Position numbers and translations under genes: made by a program
In this document: piece by piece, positions 32,521 through 46,313 of the stretch
Position numbering within the stretch: the stretch's first letter is position 1
Layout: every line of letters begins with the position of its first letter
The notes under the pieces: generated by a model
Told to the model about the DNA's origin: nothing
The model's database searches: none
The model's input: only the letters and a program-made list of their open reading frames with translations
Source: Gammaproteobacteria bacterium
Lineage (GTDB): Bacteria > Pseudomonadota > Gammaproteobacteria > Xanthomonadales > SZUA-36
Reading direction: 5' to 3'
Assembly (NCBI GenBank): GCA_030426265.1
Contig: JAUHYP010000023.1
Span: 1-49,521, forward strand
Length of the DNA stretch: 49,521 bases

Positions 32521-32841
32521 TCAGTCGTCCCAAGAATAGCCGATGTCCTCTTCCACGGCGTGCGTGCGCTCGACCATGGCCCGCAGCTCCGCGAAGAACA
32601 GGCATTCCGGGTTGGCCCGGTAGTGCCGCTGGTTGCCGACCTGCCGGACGGTCACCACGCCGGCTTCTTCCAGCCGTGCCAGTTCGCGCTGGACACCTCC
32701 CGCGCCGACGCCGGCCAGGCGCACGATCTCGTTGGTGTAGAAGGTGCGGTCCGGATGGAGGTACAACAGGCCGAGCACGCGCCGGCGCGTGCGTCCGAAC
32801 AGGGCTCGCCAGAGTTCCTTCCCTTGAACTATCGTACCCAT
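32521..32841 (-). CDS. Winged-helix regulator of the nucleotidyltransferase-associated ArsR type
   Basis: The 106-residue protein is one winged-helix domain: ELWRALFGRTRRRVLGLLYL, RTFYTNEIVRLAGVGAGGVQ, RELARLEEAGVVTVRQVGNQ and RHYRANPECLFFAELRAMV. This exact arrangement (YTNEI..L, GAVQRELxxLxxAGxV, GNQxxYxANP) is seen in small regulators that accompany or are fused to minimal nucleotidyltransferases in toxin-antitoxin loci; here no nucleotidyltransferase domain follows and the next gene is the KAP NTPase, 19-55 nt away. ATG 32841 lies inside the operator, so the mRNA may be nearly leaderless; ATG 32856 is possible but sits in the putative promoter. Autoregulation is likely. Confidence 0.85.
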   Translation of the reverse strand: MGTIVQGKELWRALFGRTRRRVLGLLYLHPDRTFYTNEIVRLAGVGAGGVQRELARLEEAGVVTVRQVGNQRHYRANPECLFFAELRAMVERTHAVEEDIGYSWDD

Positions 32842-32870
32842 ATAGGGTATTATCATACCTCATTTGGGTA
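32835..32870. promoter_or_regulatory. Two tandem 15-bp operators overlapping the regulator's promoter and start codon
   Basis: TACCCATATAGGGTA (32835-32849, perfect arms) and TACCTCATTTGGGTA (32856-32870, one arm mismatch) start 21 bp apart. Together they give four TACC/GGTA half-sites at 32835, 32845, 32856 and 32866, one per helical turn. On the minus strand a GATAAT or TATGAT -10 element lies between them, so binding would block transcription of the winged-helix and KAP genes. The surrounding DNA is AT-rich compared with its neighbours. Confidence 0.6.
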
Positions 32871-33126
32871 ATTCGATCCCACCACCCGGCCGGGTGAGCA
32901 CGTTGTCCGGCTCGGGGTCGGCAGACCCGGATGAGCGAAGTCCAGGGAAGTGCACGGTCGACACCTCCTCTGCCGCTGCACGGGACGCCGCCCCGGGGGC
33001 GATGCGATCACCCGGCAGACCAATAAGCCGGGTGGGCCGAGACGCCCGTCGCCGCCCGCGGCCTGCCCCGCCCGGATCCAAGGGCGCTGCGAGCAAAAGA
33101 AGGGGCCGCACACGGGGCGGAAATTC
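32871..33126. other. GC-rich non-coding stretch with several hairpins
   Basis: No convincing gene is present; open frames here have unnatural residue composition. Structures seen are CACCCGGCCGGGTG (a 14-bp palindrome at 32883-32896), GGGTC/GACCC near 32915-32928, and CACCCGGC/GCCGGGTG (33009-33034, loop AGACCAATAA). These could belong to an unannotated RNA ending at the hairpin 33127-33154, but no promoter is clear. Confidence 0.3.
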
Positions 33127-33154
33127 AGGCCGGTCACCTCGCGGTGACCGGCCT
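33127..33154 (+). terminator. Long perfect hairpin, possible terminator
   Basis: AGGCCGGTCACC pairs perfectly with GGTGACCGGCCT (12 bp) around a TCGC loop. It is followed on the plus strand by CTTGCTCT, only a weak pyrimidine tract. It marks the border between a GC-rich stretch and the AT-rich region that follows. Confidence 0.4.
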
Positions 33155-33268
33155 CTTGCTCTGGCGTTCGTTCTGTCGCAAGCTTCAAAGTGCCCTTCGG
33201 GTGCAAATATGCATTAGAAAAGAATTATTTAGGGCCTTTAAATCATGTGTTTATGAGGTCGGGCCACC

Positions 33269-33304
33269 GTTTTGGCTGGTTTTTAGCCAAAACTGCGCTA
33301 TACT
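33269..33304 (+). promoter_or_regulatory. Promoter with an inverted repeat covering the -35 region
   Basis: TATACT at 33299-33304 is a good -10 box. At the -35 position lies no consensus hexamer but a perfect inverted repeat, GTTTTGGCT (33269-33277) and AGCCAAAAC (33285-33293), with a 7-bp spacer, centred about 30 bp before the predicted start near 33311. This is the layout of an activator- or repressor-controlled promoter. The 120 bp upstream are markedly AT-rich for this genome. Confidence 0.5.
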
Positions 33305-33310
33305 GAAAAT

Positions 33311-33494
33311 CGTTGGTGACAACACCGGTGAACGAAGTTCCCGGACCGAGCGCCCGGCGTCCATTCCCCTGCTGACGCCCCGCATCCATCCAATGGCCCG
33401 GTCCGTGATCTACCGGCGTTGAGTGCACCTATACAGCCGATTACGTATTAATCACGTGGAACGCTGGCAGGGGATGCCCTGACGGCGTTTTTTT
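33311..33494 (+). ncRNA. Candidate small RNA of about 180 nt
   Basis: The stretch runs from a TATACT promoter to a strong intrinsic terminator and lacks a plausible reading frame with a ribosome site. A nested fold is visible: CGGACCG (near 33341) pairs with CGGTCCG (near 33399), enclosing GGCGTC/GACGCC (near 33355 and 33373). GGTG/CACC near the 5' end and GATTA/TAATC (33439-33453) form smaller stems. Its size is close to 6S RNA, but the 6S central-bubble sequence and its usual neighbour genes are not seen. Family unknown. Confidence 0.45.
33460..33494 (+). terminator. Strong intrinsic terminator of the 33.3-kb RNA candidate
   Basis: AACGCTGGCAGGG and CCCTGACGGCGTT form a 13-pair stem with one mismatch and one G-U pair, a GATG loop, and seven Ts. 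It is the clearest terminator in this block. Confidence 0.85.
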
Positions 33495-33524
33495 ATGGAA
33501 TACGTCGCCACCCGCGTGATTAAA

Positions 33525-33558
33525 GAAAGCCCGATCTCTCCTGGTCGGGCTTTCGCCT
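33525..33558 (+). terminator. Second intrinsic terminator before the glycosyltransferase gene
   Basis: GAAAGCCCGA (33525-33534) pairs perfectly with TCGGGCTTTC (33545-33554), with a 10-nt loop TCTCTCCTGG and a following GCCTTTT. It isolates the glycosyltransferase gene from upstream transcription. It may also work on the minus strand. Confidence 0.7.
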
Positions 33559-33648
33559 TTTCGGGCGCCGTGAGTCCGGCCCTTCGTCGAAACCCCGTGC
33601 CTGCTTCGGGTATCCTTGCGCCGTGATCCAGGTCCAGGCATCCCCCGA

Positions 33649-34413
33649 GTGAACGCCGTCCCCGCGAGCGAACCCCGGCTCTCGGTGATCGTCCCGTTCC
33701 ACGACAGCGCCGACACCCTGGCCGCCTGCATCGAGTCCCTGCTCGCCCTCGACGCCGCGCCGGGCGAGGTCGAGATCATCCTCGTCGACAACGCCTCGAA
33801 CGACGACTCCGCGGCCATCGCCGGCCGATTCGAAGGCATCACCCTGCTGCACGAAGACACGCCTGGCGCCTACCCCGCGCGCAATACAGGGATCCGGGCC
33901 GCACGCGCGCCGGTGATCGCCTTCACGGACGCCGACTGCACTGTCGACCGCGACTGGGCGCGGGTGATCCTCGAACGAATGGATGACGCAGCGGTGGGCC
34001 TGGTGCTGGGCCATGTGCGCTTTCCCGACCGGGCGAGCCTGGCGCTGCGTGTCGTCGGACACTGGGAGATGGCCAAGACGGACTACATTGCCCGCCGCTG
34101 TACGCCGGCCCACCGAATCGCCTACTGCAACAACATGGCCGTGCGGGCCGCATTGTTCGACGAGATCGGGCCTTTTCCGGACTGGAAACGCGCCGGTGAC
34201 AGCGAGTTCGCCCAGCGCATGGCGCGGGAACGGCCCGACCTGGCGTTGCGTTACGAGCCGGCCATGCGGGTCACCCATCACGAGTTCACCGGCGCCCGGC
34301 AACGGGCCCGCCGGCTGCAGCTGTACACCGACACCAACACCCAGATCGAAGGCTTCAAGGAACTCTCCCTGCGCCAGCGGGCAGGGGTGTTCTGGCACTG
34401 GCTGAGCGCCTAG
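33649..34413 (+). CDS. Family 2 glycosyltransferase
   Basis: The 254-residue GT-A-fold enzyme transfers a sugar from a nucleotide-sugar to an unknown acceptor. It shows RLSVIVPFHDSADTLAACIE at the N-terminus, the nucleotide-binding LVDNASNDDSAAIA, the metal-binding FTDADCTVD and an acceptor-side region with FDEIGPFPDWKRAGDSEFAQR. No membrane helix is obvious. GTG 33649 is chosen because homology begins soon after; TTG 33616 is an upstream alternative. The stop overlaps the convergent ABC exporter stop by 3-4 nt (CTAG). Confidence 0.88.
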   Translation: MNAVPASEPRLSVIVPFHDSADTLAACIESLLALDAAPGEVEIILVDNASNDDSAAIAGRFEGITLLHEDTPGAYPARNTGIRAARAPVIAFTDADCTVDRDWARVILERMDDAAVGLVLGHVRFPDRASLALRVVGHWEMAKTDYIARRCTPAHRIAYCNNMAVRAALFDEIGPFPDWKRAGDSEFAQRMARERPDLALRYEPAMRVTHHEFTGARQRARRLQLYTDTNTQIEGFKELSLRQRAGVFWHWLSA

Positions 34414-36182
34414 GGAACCTGCCCGAACTGCAACTCCGCCAGGCGGGCGTAGAGCGGGCTCGTTTCCAGCAGCGCCTGGTGCCGCCCCTCCGCCACCAGG
34501 CGGCCGCGGTCCAGCACGAGGATGCGGTCCGCCTTCTGCACCGTGGACAGGCGGTGGGCGATGATCATCGTGGTGCGGTCGCGCATCAGCACCTCCAGCG
34601 CGGCCTGCACCAGGCGCTCGCTTTCCGAGTCCAGCGCGCTGGTGGCCTCGTCCAGCAGCAGGATGGGGGGATCCTTGAGCAGGGCGCGGGCGATGGCGAT
34701 GCGCTGGCGCTGCCCACCCGACAGGCGTATACCGCGCTCGCCCAGGAAGCTGTCGTAGCCTTCAGGCAGTTCGACGATGAAATCATGCGCCGCCGCCGCA
34801 ATGGCGGCCGCTTCCACTTCGGCGTCGCTGGCTCCGCGACGACCGAGGCGAATGTTCTCGCGGGCGCTCTCGCCGAACAGCACGGTGTCCTGCGGCACCA
34901 GGGCGATCTGGCCGCGCAGGGCCACCGGGTCCAGCCGGTCCAAGGCGTGCCCGTCGACGCGAATCACGCCGCTCGAGGGATCGTAGAAGCGCAGCAACAA
35001 CTGGAAGCAGGTGCTCTTGCCCGCCCCGGAAGGCCCGACGATGGCCACCGTCTCGCCCGGCTGCACATCGAAGTCCACGTCCACCAAGGCCGGGTCATCG
35101 GGACGGGAGGGATAGTTGAACCCCACCCGCTCGAAGACGATGCGCCCCTGTGCCCGCACCCCCAGGGACTCGGGCTCGGCCGGCGCGGCGATGGCCGGAC
35201 GGGCCGCCAGCAGTTCGGCCAGGCGCTCCATGGCGCCGGCGCCGCGCTGGATCTCCCCCCACAGTTCGCTGAGCGCCCCGGCGGAGGCGCCGACGAACAG
35301 CGAGTAGGCCAGGAACTGGGCCAGTTCGCCGCCGCTCATTTCCCCGGCCAGCACCGCCCGCGAGCCCATCCAGAGGATGAAGGTGATGCCGCCGAAAATC
35401 AGCGTGAAGCCCAGGGCGGTGAGTCCGGCCCGGGTGCGGATGCGCCGCAGTGCCGTCTGGAAGCTGTCCTCGACGGCCTCGTCGTAGCGGCCCACCTGCA
35501 GGCCTTCCAGGGTGTAGGCCTGGACGGTCTGGATGGCCTCCAGGGATTCTCCCGCCACGCCGCTGGTGTCCGCGACGCGGTCCTGCGATTCACGCGAGAG
35601 ACGGCGGATGCGCCGGCCCACCCAGATCATGGGGAGCACCACCACCGGCACGCCGAAGACGATGTAGGCCGTCAGCTCCAGGCTGGTCAGCGCCAGCATG
35701 AACAGGCCGCCGAGCAGGTTGAGGCTCGAGCGAAGGGCGATGGACAGGCTCACGCCGGCGATGGACTGGACCAGCGTGGTGTCGGTGGTCAGCCGCGAGA
35801 GCACTTCGCCCGTGCGCGTGAGTTCGAAGAAAGTCGGGTCCATGCGCACCACGCGGGCGAACACCGCGCTGCGCACATCGGCCACCACCCGCTCGCCGAG
35901 GCGGGTGACGAGGTAGAAGCGCAGCGCCGCGAAGCCCCCGAACGCCGCAGCGGCCAGGAAGAACCAGCCGAAATAGCGGTTGACCGTGCCGATGTCGTTC
36001 TCGACGAAGCCGTTGTCGATCAGGAATCGCAGCGCGATGGGCAGTGCGAGCAGGGCGGCCGACGCCACCAGCAGCGCCACCAGCGCCGCCGCCATCAGGC
36101 CCTTGTAGGGGCGCAGGAAGGGCAGCAGCGCCTTCAGCGGACGGAGGGAATCGCCTTTGGGTCGCTCTTCGAGGTCCGGCAC
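34410..36182 (-). CDS. ABC exporter, fused membrane and ATPase domains (MsbA/BmrA type)
   Basis: The 590-residue half-transporter works as a homodimer in the inner membrane. Six transmembrane helices lie in the first 300 residues (for example LMAAALVALLVASAALLALP and GFFLAAAAFGGFAALRFYLV-like segments). The ATPase domain follows, with Walker A GPSGAGKST, the Q-loop LVPQDTVLFGES, the signature LSGGQRQRIAIARALL, Walker B ILLLDEATSALDSESE and the switch His in IIAHRLSTVQKADRI. Family members export lipids, drugs or peptides; the neighbour glycosyltransferase hints at an envelope lipid. GTG 36182 is the start; the DUF3014 stop lies 21 nt upstream. Confidence 0.92.
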   Translation of the reverse strand: MPDLEERPKGDSLRPLKALLPFLRPYKGLMAAALVALLVASAALLALPIALRFLIDNGFVENDIGTVNRYFGWFFLAAAAFGGFAALRFYLVTRLGERVVADVRSAVFARVVRMDPTFFELTRTGEVLSRLTTDTTLVQSIAGVSLSIALRSSLNLLGGLFMLALTSLELTAYIVFGVPVVVLPMIWVGRRIRRLSRESQDRVADTSGVAGESLEAIQTVQAYTLEGLQVGRYDEAVEDSFQTALRRIRTRAGLTALGFTLIFGGITFILWMGSRAVLAGEMSGGELAQFLAYSLFVGASAGALSELWGEIQRGAGAMERLAELLAARPAIAAPAEPESLGVRAQGRIVFERVGFNYPSRPDDPALVDVDFDVQPGETVAIVGPSGAGKSTCFQLLLRFYDPSSGVIRVDGHALDRLDPVALRGQIALVPQDTVLFGESARENIRLGRRGASDAEVEAAAIAAAAHDFIVELPEGYDSFLGERGIRLSGGQRQRIAIARALLKDPPILLLDEATSALDSESERLVQAALEVLMRDRTTMIIAHRLSTVQKADRILVLDRGRLVAEGRHQALLETSPLYARLAELQFGQVP

Positions 36183-36203
36183 TTCAGGATTCGGCTTCCC
36201 GGC

Positions 36204-37031
36204 CTAGGGTGTTTCCAGGGTCGCGTTGGTGCCCGACAGGGCGTCACGCAGTTCGCGGAACTTGGTCTTGACGGCGCGCCGGTCTTCCGGCGACAGGCGC
36301 AGCAGGGCCTTCTGGCCGACGGCCAGGCTTTCCAGGTCCGGGTCGGCAAACTCCCAAATCGCCTCGTTCTGCACGAGCTCGATCATACCGACGGGCTCGG
36401 GCGTGGCCAGCAGCAGGTCGAGAATCTCCACCATGCGGTCGTTGAAGTAGGCCTCCTGGTCGCCGAGGCCCAGGTAGGCCTCCTGCAACAGCGGGTAGTA
36501 GTGCACGTAGCGGGTCACCAGCTGCGCGGTGTCCACCGCCAGGATGAGGTCGACGTAAGGCGCGTAACGCTCCGCATTGGCCGGGCTGATGACGGTCTGG
36601 TCTTCCGACCGCAACACGGCGAAACGGCCCGGCGGCGACTTGAACGGCCGCTGGGGAATCGCCACGCGGCGTGCGTCGAGGGAATCCACGGTGGAAACGA
36701 TCCGGCTGATGATGAAGTCCGGCACCAGCAGGGCGGCGAGATCCTGGTCGGGGAAAAGTTCGGTGGCATCCACCAGCACTTCGGCGTCGGTGTCGCGAAG
36801 GATGGGCTGCGGCTCGGGCGTCGGCGGCTCCTCCTCCACGACCAGGGGGGGCGGCGTGGGGATGGTGATCTGTTCCACCGGGTAGGTGGGATCCCGGCGT
36901 GGCATCGGCACCGGCGCCGGCTCCGGCATCACCTCGACCCGCTCGATCTCGGCCTGGTCCAGGCGCACGGACCACCACCAGGCGGCGATCAGGAGGACAA
37001 GGAAGGCGAGGATGAGCAGGCGTATTTTCAT
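36204..37031 (-). CDS. DUF3014 family protein, membrane-anchored
   Basis: The 275-residue protein has an N-terminal membrane anchor (LLILAFLVLLIAAWWW), a Pro-rich linker (PAPVPMPRRDPTYP, TPPPLVVEEEPPTPEP) and a DUF3014 domain of about 190 residues. The latter has LLVPDFIISRIVSTVDSLD, YVHYYPLLQEAYLGLGDQEA, FNDRMVEILDLLL and FADPDLESLAVGQKALLRL. The function of DUF3014 is unknown; the topology puts the domain in the periplasm. It precedes the ABC exporter by 21 nt, so co-transcription is probable. Confidence 0.88.
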   Translation of the reverse strand: MKIRLLILAFLVLLIAAWWWSVRLDQAEIERVEVMPEPAPVPMPRRDPTYPVEQITIPTPPPLVVEEEPPTPEPQPILRDTDAEVLVDATELFPDQDLAALLVPDFIISRIVSTVDSLDARRVAIPQRPFKSPPGRFAVLRSEDQTVISPANAERYAPYVDLILAVDTAQLVTRYVHYYPLLQEAYLGLGDQEAYFNDRMVEILDLLLATPEPVGMIELVQNEAIWEFADPDLESLAVGQKALLRLSPEDRRAVKTKFRELRDALSGTNATLETP

Positions 37032-37128
37032 TGGGAGTGAGCTCCGTTTCTTTTAGGCCGTGTCCCCTGTGACCGTGGGGTGTCGCCACGGTTCATTCGG
37101 GCATTTCACCGTGCCTTGCGTCGACGGG

Positions 37129-43057
<5,929 letters not shown>

Positions 43058-43108
43058 GGAACGTTCCTCAAAACCTCGTTGCCCGCGCAAAACGCAGTGG
43101 AACGGTCC

Positions 43109-43137
43109 ATATTAAACAGGTTTCGCGATAATGGAAG
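43109..43137 (-). promoter_or_regulatory. Likely sigma-70 promoter of gltBD
   Basis: On the minus strand CTTCCA (43137-43132) and TAATAT (43114-43109) are separated by 17 bp and lie about 52-80 bp before the gltB start. The -10 matches four of six consensus bases, and this is the only AT-rich spot in the 86-bp gap. Confidence 0.45.
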
Positions 43138-43143
43138 CGTCCG

Positions 43144-44994
43144 TCAGGTGGGGTCGCCGGTCAGTTCCCAGTGCTCCGGAGAGCGCCACAGCCCGGACAG
43201 CAGCAGGGTGCGGATCGCGATCATCTCCTTGGGAATGCGGTCGTACAGGCGGATGAACAGCGCATCGGCCTCCAGCAACTCCTTGTCCCAGTCAGGCTTG
43301 TCGATCGCCATGGCCGCATGGAAATCCTCCCGGGTGAAGTGCTCCAGCCCTTCCCAGTCGATATCCCGGTAGGTCGGCATCCAGCCGATGGGGCTCTCGA
43401 CGCCGCTGCCGCGGCCCCCCTTGGAGCGTTTGAGGATCCACTCCAGGATGCGCATGTTCTCGCTGAAACCCGGCCAGACGAATTTGCCGTCCTTGTCCCG
43501 TCGGAACCAGTTGACCCCGAAAATACGCGGCGGATTCGGAATCTTCCTGCCCAGGCTCAACCAGTGATTGAAATAGGAACCCATGTGGTAGCCCGCGAAG
43601 GGCAGCATGGCGAAGGGGTCCCGGCGCACCACGCCCTGCTTGCCGAAGGCCGCGGCGGTGGTCTCCGAGCCCATGGTGGCGGCCGCGTAGACCCCGTACA
43701 CCCAGTTGAACGCCTGGAAGACCAGCGGGATCGTGTCGGATCGGCGCCCCCCGAAAATGAAGGCCCGGATGGGCACGCCATTCGGATCCTCCCAGGCCTC
43801 GTCGGCAACCGGGTTCTGCGCAGCCGGCGCCGTGAAACGGGCGTTGGGATGGGCGGCGGGGGTGTCTGAAGCGGGGGTCCAGTCGTTGCCCCGCCAGTCG
43901 ATGGCGTGGGCCGGCGGGTCGCCGTCCATTCCCTCCCACCACACATCGCCGTCGTCGGTCAGCGCGACGTTCGTGAAGATGCAGTTTTCCCTGATCGTGT
44001 CCATGGCGCTCGGGTTCGAGGCCCTGGACGTTCCCGGGGCCACGCCGAAATACCCGGCCTCCGGGTTGATGGCGTAGAGCCTGCCGTCCTCGCCCGGCTT
44101 GATCCAGGCGATGTCGTCCCCCACGGTGGTCACCTTCCAGCCCTTCTCCCGGTACGCCCTGGGCGGCACGATCATGGCGAAGTTGGTCTTGCCGCAGGCG
44201 CTCGGAAAGGCCGCCGCCACGTAGCTCTTTTCCCCGTCCGGTTCCTGCACGCCCATGATCAGCATGTGCTCGGCCAGCCAGCCCTCGTCCCTGGCCATGG
44301 TGGAGGCGATGCGCAGGGCGAGGCATTTCTTGCCGAGCAGCGCATTCCCGCCGTATCCGGAGCCGTAGGACCAGATCGAACGCTCCTCGGGAAAATGGAC
44401 GATGTACTTGGTTTCCGGGTTGCAGGGCCAGGGCACGTCTTCCTGGCCCGGTTCGAGGGGCGCTCCGACCGTGTGCACGCAGGGAACGAAACGCCCGTCC
44501 TCGCCCAGCACGTCCCACACGGCCTCGCCCATGCGGGTCATGATCTTCATGTTGACCACGACGTAAGGCGAATCGGTGAGCTCGATGCCGATCTGGGCGA
44601 TGTCCGAACCCAGCGGGCCCATGCTGAAGGGAATGACGTACAGGGTGCGCCCCTTCATGGCGCCCCTCGCGACGTCCCGCAGGATGCCCTTCATCCGCAC
44701 TGGATCCATCCAGTTGTTGGTCGGGCCCGCATCGCTCTTGTTCTGGCTGCAGATGAAGGTGCGGTCCTCGACACGCGCCACATCGCTGGGGTCCGAGCGC
44801 GCCAGGAACGAGTTGGGCCGCTTTTCGGGATCGAGTGGTATGAAGGTACCCGCCTCGACCAGGGTCTGGCACATGGCGTCGTACTCTTCGCGGGAACCAT
44901 CGCACCAGTGAATCTGGTCCGGTTCGAGCAGGGCTGCCATCTTGTCGACCCATGCCTTGGCTTTGGCGTGCTTGACGCTGCTGGGAATGGTCAC
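43144..44994 (-). CDS. pckG: Phosphoenolpyruvate carboxykinase, GTP-dependent
   Basis: PckG converts oxaloacetate to PEP with GTP, the entry step of gluconeogenesis. The 616-residue protein belongs to the GTP class. The nucleotide-binding loop with the hallmark reactive cysteine is [13 protein letters not shown]; metal and substrate motifs are [44 protein letters not shown] and [19 protein letters not shown]. Size is standard. GTG 44994 starts just before [18 protein letters not shown], as in homologues, with GGAG upstream; the frame's extension to 45090 is non-homologous. Adjacent to gltBD but on its own 86-109 bp spacers. Confidence 0.96.
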   Translation of the reverse strand: MTIPSSVKHAKAKAWVDKMAALLEPDQIHWCDGSREEYDAMCQTLVEAGTFIPLDPEKRPNSFLARSDPSDVARVEDRTFICSQNKSDAGPTNNWMDPVRMKGILRDVARGAMKGRTLYVIPFSMGPLGSDIAQIGIELTDSPYVVVNMKIMTRMGEAVWDVLGEDGRFVPCVHTVGAPLEPGQEDVPWPCNPETKYIVHFPEERSIWSYGSGYGGNALLGKKCLALRIASTMARDEGWLAEHMLIMGVQEPDGEKSYVAAAFPSACGKTNFAMIVPPRAYREKGWKVTTVGDDIAWIKPGEDGRLYAINPEAGYFGVAPGTSRASNPSAMDTIRENCIFTNVALTDDGDVWWEGMDGDPPAHAIDWRGNDWTPASDTPAAHPNARFTAPAAQNPVADEAWEDPNGVPIRAFIFGGRRSDTIPLVFQAFNWVYGVYAAATMGSETTAAAFGKQGVVRRDPFAMLPFAGYHMGSYFNHWLSLGRKIPNPPRIFGVNWFRRDKDGKFVWPGFSENMRILEWILKRSKGGRGSGVESPIGWMPTYRDIDWEGLEHFTREDFHAAMAIDKPDWDKELLEADALFIRLYDRIPKEMIAIRTLLLSGLWRSPEHWELTGDPT

Positions 44995-45044
44995 TGAGCT
45001 GCGACTCCGTATTCGGAATTCGCTGCAAGGATACCCGGGTTGGC

Positions 45045-45067
45045 GCCCCCGTTGCTCGATCGGGGGC
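45045..45067 (-). terminator. Hairpin between the ABC permease and pckG, possible terminator
   Basis: GCCCCCG and CGGGGGC form a perfect 7-bp stem with a 9-nt loop, 37 nt after the permease stop on the minus strand. No T-tract follows, so the call is weak. Confidence 0.25.
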
Positions 45068-45103
45068 ACGGTCACGGGCGCGCCACGCACCCGAAATCTC
45101 TGT

Positions 45104-46294
45104 CTACAGCTCCCGCAGGGCGTGCGCGACCGGCGTGCGGGCCGCGCGGATGGCGGGAAACAGGCCGCCGAAGAAGCCGATGAACAGCGCGAAGACGATG
45201 CCCTGGACCAGCAGGGGTGTGTTGACCTCGAAGGCGAAGGTCATGGAACTGAAGCTGGAGAAGTTCAACGTGGCCGCGCGGAAGCCGTCGAAGGCCAGCC
45301 AGGCCAGGGCCGCGCCGATGATGCCGCCGAGCAGCGCCAGCAGCAGGGATTCGGACAGCACCGAGGCGATCACCGGGCCTGAGCGGAAGCCCAGGGCCCG
45401 CAGGGTGGCGATCTCGCGGGTGCGCGACGCCACCGCCGTGTACATGGTGTTGAGCGCTCCGAAGATGGCGCCCAGGCCCATGATCAGGGCGATCAGCGTG
45501 CCCAGGCCGGTGACCAGCTGGTAGATCAGGCGCGACTGGCCTTCGTAGTACTCGGCCTCGGTCTGCACCTTCACGTTCATGCGCGGGTCGCTGGTGAGCG
45601 CGTCCTTGAAGTCCTGGAAAGCCTCCGGACGCTCCAGCGTGGCATGCACGGACTGGAAGGAGTTGCCGCGCCGGAATGCATCCTGCAGCACAGGCGCGTC
45701 CACCCACACTTCCGACTCCGACAGACCGCCACCGGCCTCGAACACGCCGACCACGGGCCATTGCTCGGAGCCGACGGCCAGGGTGGATCCGGTCTCCGCG
45801 CCGCTGAACTCCTGGCGCGCGCCCACGCCCACGATCACCTCGTTCAGGCCCGCGGTGAACATGCGACCGTCCACCAGGCGGAAGCCCTCGCGCACCAGGG
45901 CCGCCTGCGGCTCCACACCCCGCACAGGGACGTTGGCGTCGGTGCCGGTGGAGCGCATCGGCAGGTTGATGATCACGAACAGCTCGCGCGAAGCCACCGG
46001 CTGGCCGTCCTGGCGCGCGATGCCCGGGGCCTCGGTGACCAGCCGCGCTTCGTCGCCGCCCAGGCCGCTGGTCATCTCGGTGTCGGCCCCGCTGCGCATG
46101 ACGATGACGTTGGCCTCGCCGGCCGAGCTTTTCATGGTGGCCATGATGCCCTGGGCGATGGACAGCACACCCACCATGACCACCACCACGCCGGCGATGC
46201 CGACCATGGCGGACAGGGAAGACCCCTTCCGCTGGGGCAGCGAGGCCAGGCTGAAGCGCGTGACCTGGAAGACCTGGTTGATGATGCGAAACAT
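45104..46294 (-). CDS. FtsX/MacB-type ABC transporter permease
   Basis: The 396-residue inner-membrane protein has the MacB-like topology: one N-terminal helix ([20 protein letters not shown]), a large periplasmic domain (about residues 55-270) and three C-terminal helices ([60 protein letters not shown]). [11 protein letters not shown] is the coupling motif conserved in FtsX-like permeases. It is the last gene of a four-gene minus-strand operon and pairs with the next permease as a heterodimer. The substrate is unknown. Confidence 0.9.
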   Translation of the reverse strand: MFRIINQVFQVTRFSLASLPQRKGSSLSAMVGIAGVVVVMVGVLSIAQGIMATMKSSAGEANVIVMRSGADTEMTSGLGGDEARLVTEAPGIARQDGQPVASRELFVIINLPMRSTGTDANVPVRGVEPQAALVREGFRLVDGRMFTAGLNEVIVGVGARQEFSGAETGSTLAVGSEQWPVVGVFEAGGGLSESEVWVDAPVLQDAFRRGNSFQSVHATLERPEAFQDFKDALTSDPRMNVKVQTEAEYYEGQSRLIYQLVTGLGTLIALIMGLGAIFGALNTMYTAVASRTREIATLRALGFRSGPVIASVLSESLLLALLGGIIGAALAWLAFDGFRAATLNFSSFSSMTFAFEVNTPLLVQGIVFALFIGFFGGLFPAIRAARTPVAHALREL

Positions 46295-46313
46295 GATGTC
46301 GTCGCCTCCCCTG

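Noticed and set aside
32864-33217. 117-residue frames on both strands
   Set aside because: Composition is unnatural (Arg/Pro/Gly), they cross strong hairpins, and no ribosome sites precede them.
33311-33494. 6S RNA
   Set aside because: Size fits, but the long closing stem with central bubble and the usual end sequences are not found.
34479-37040. 853-residue open frame antisense to the ABC exporter and DUF3014 genes
   Set aside because: It runs across two well-supported genes on the other strand and shows no domain pattern.
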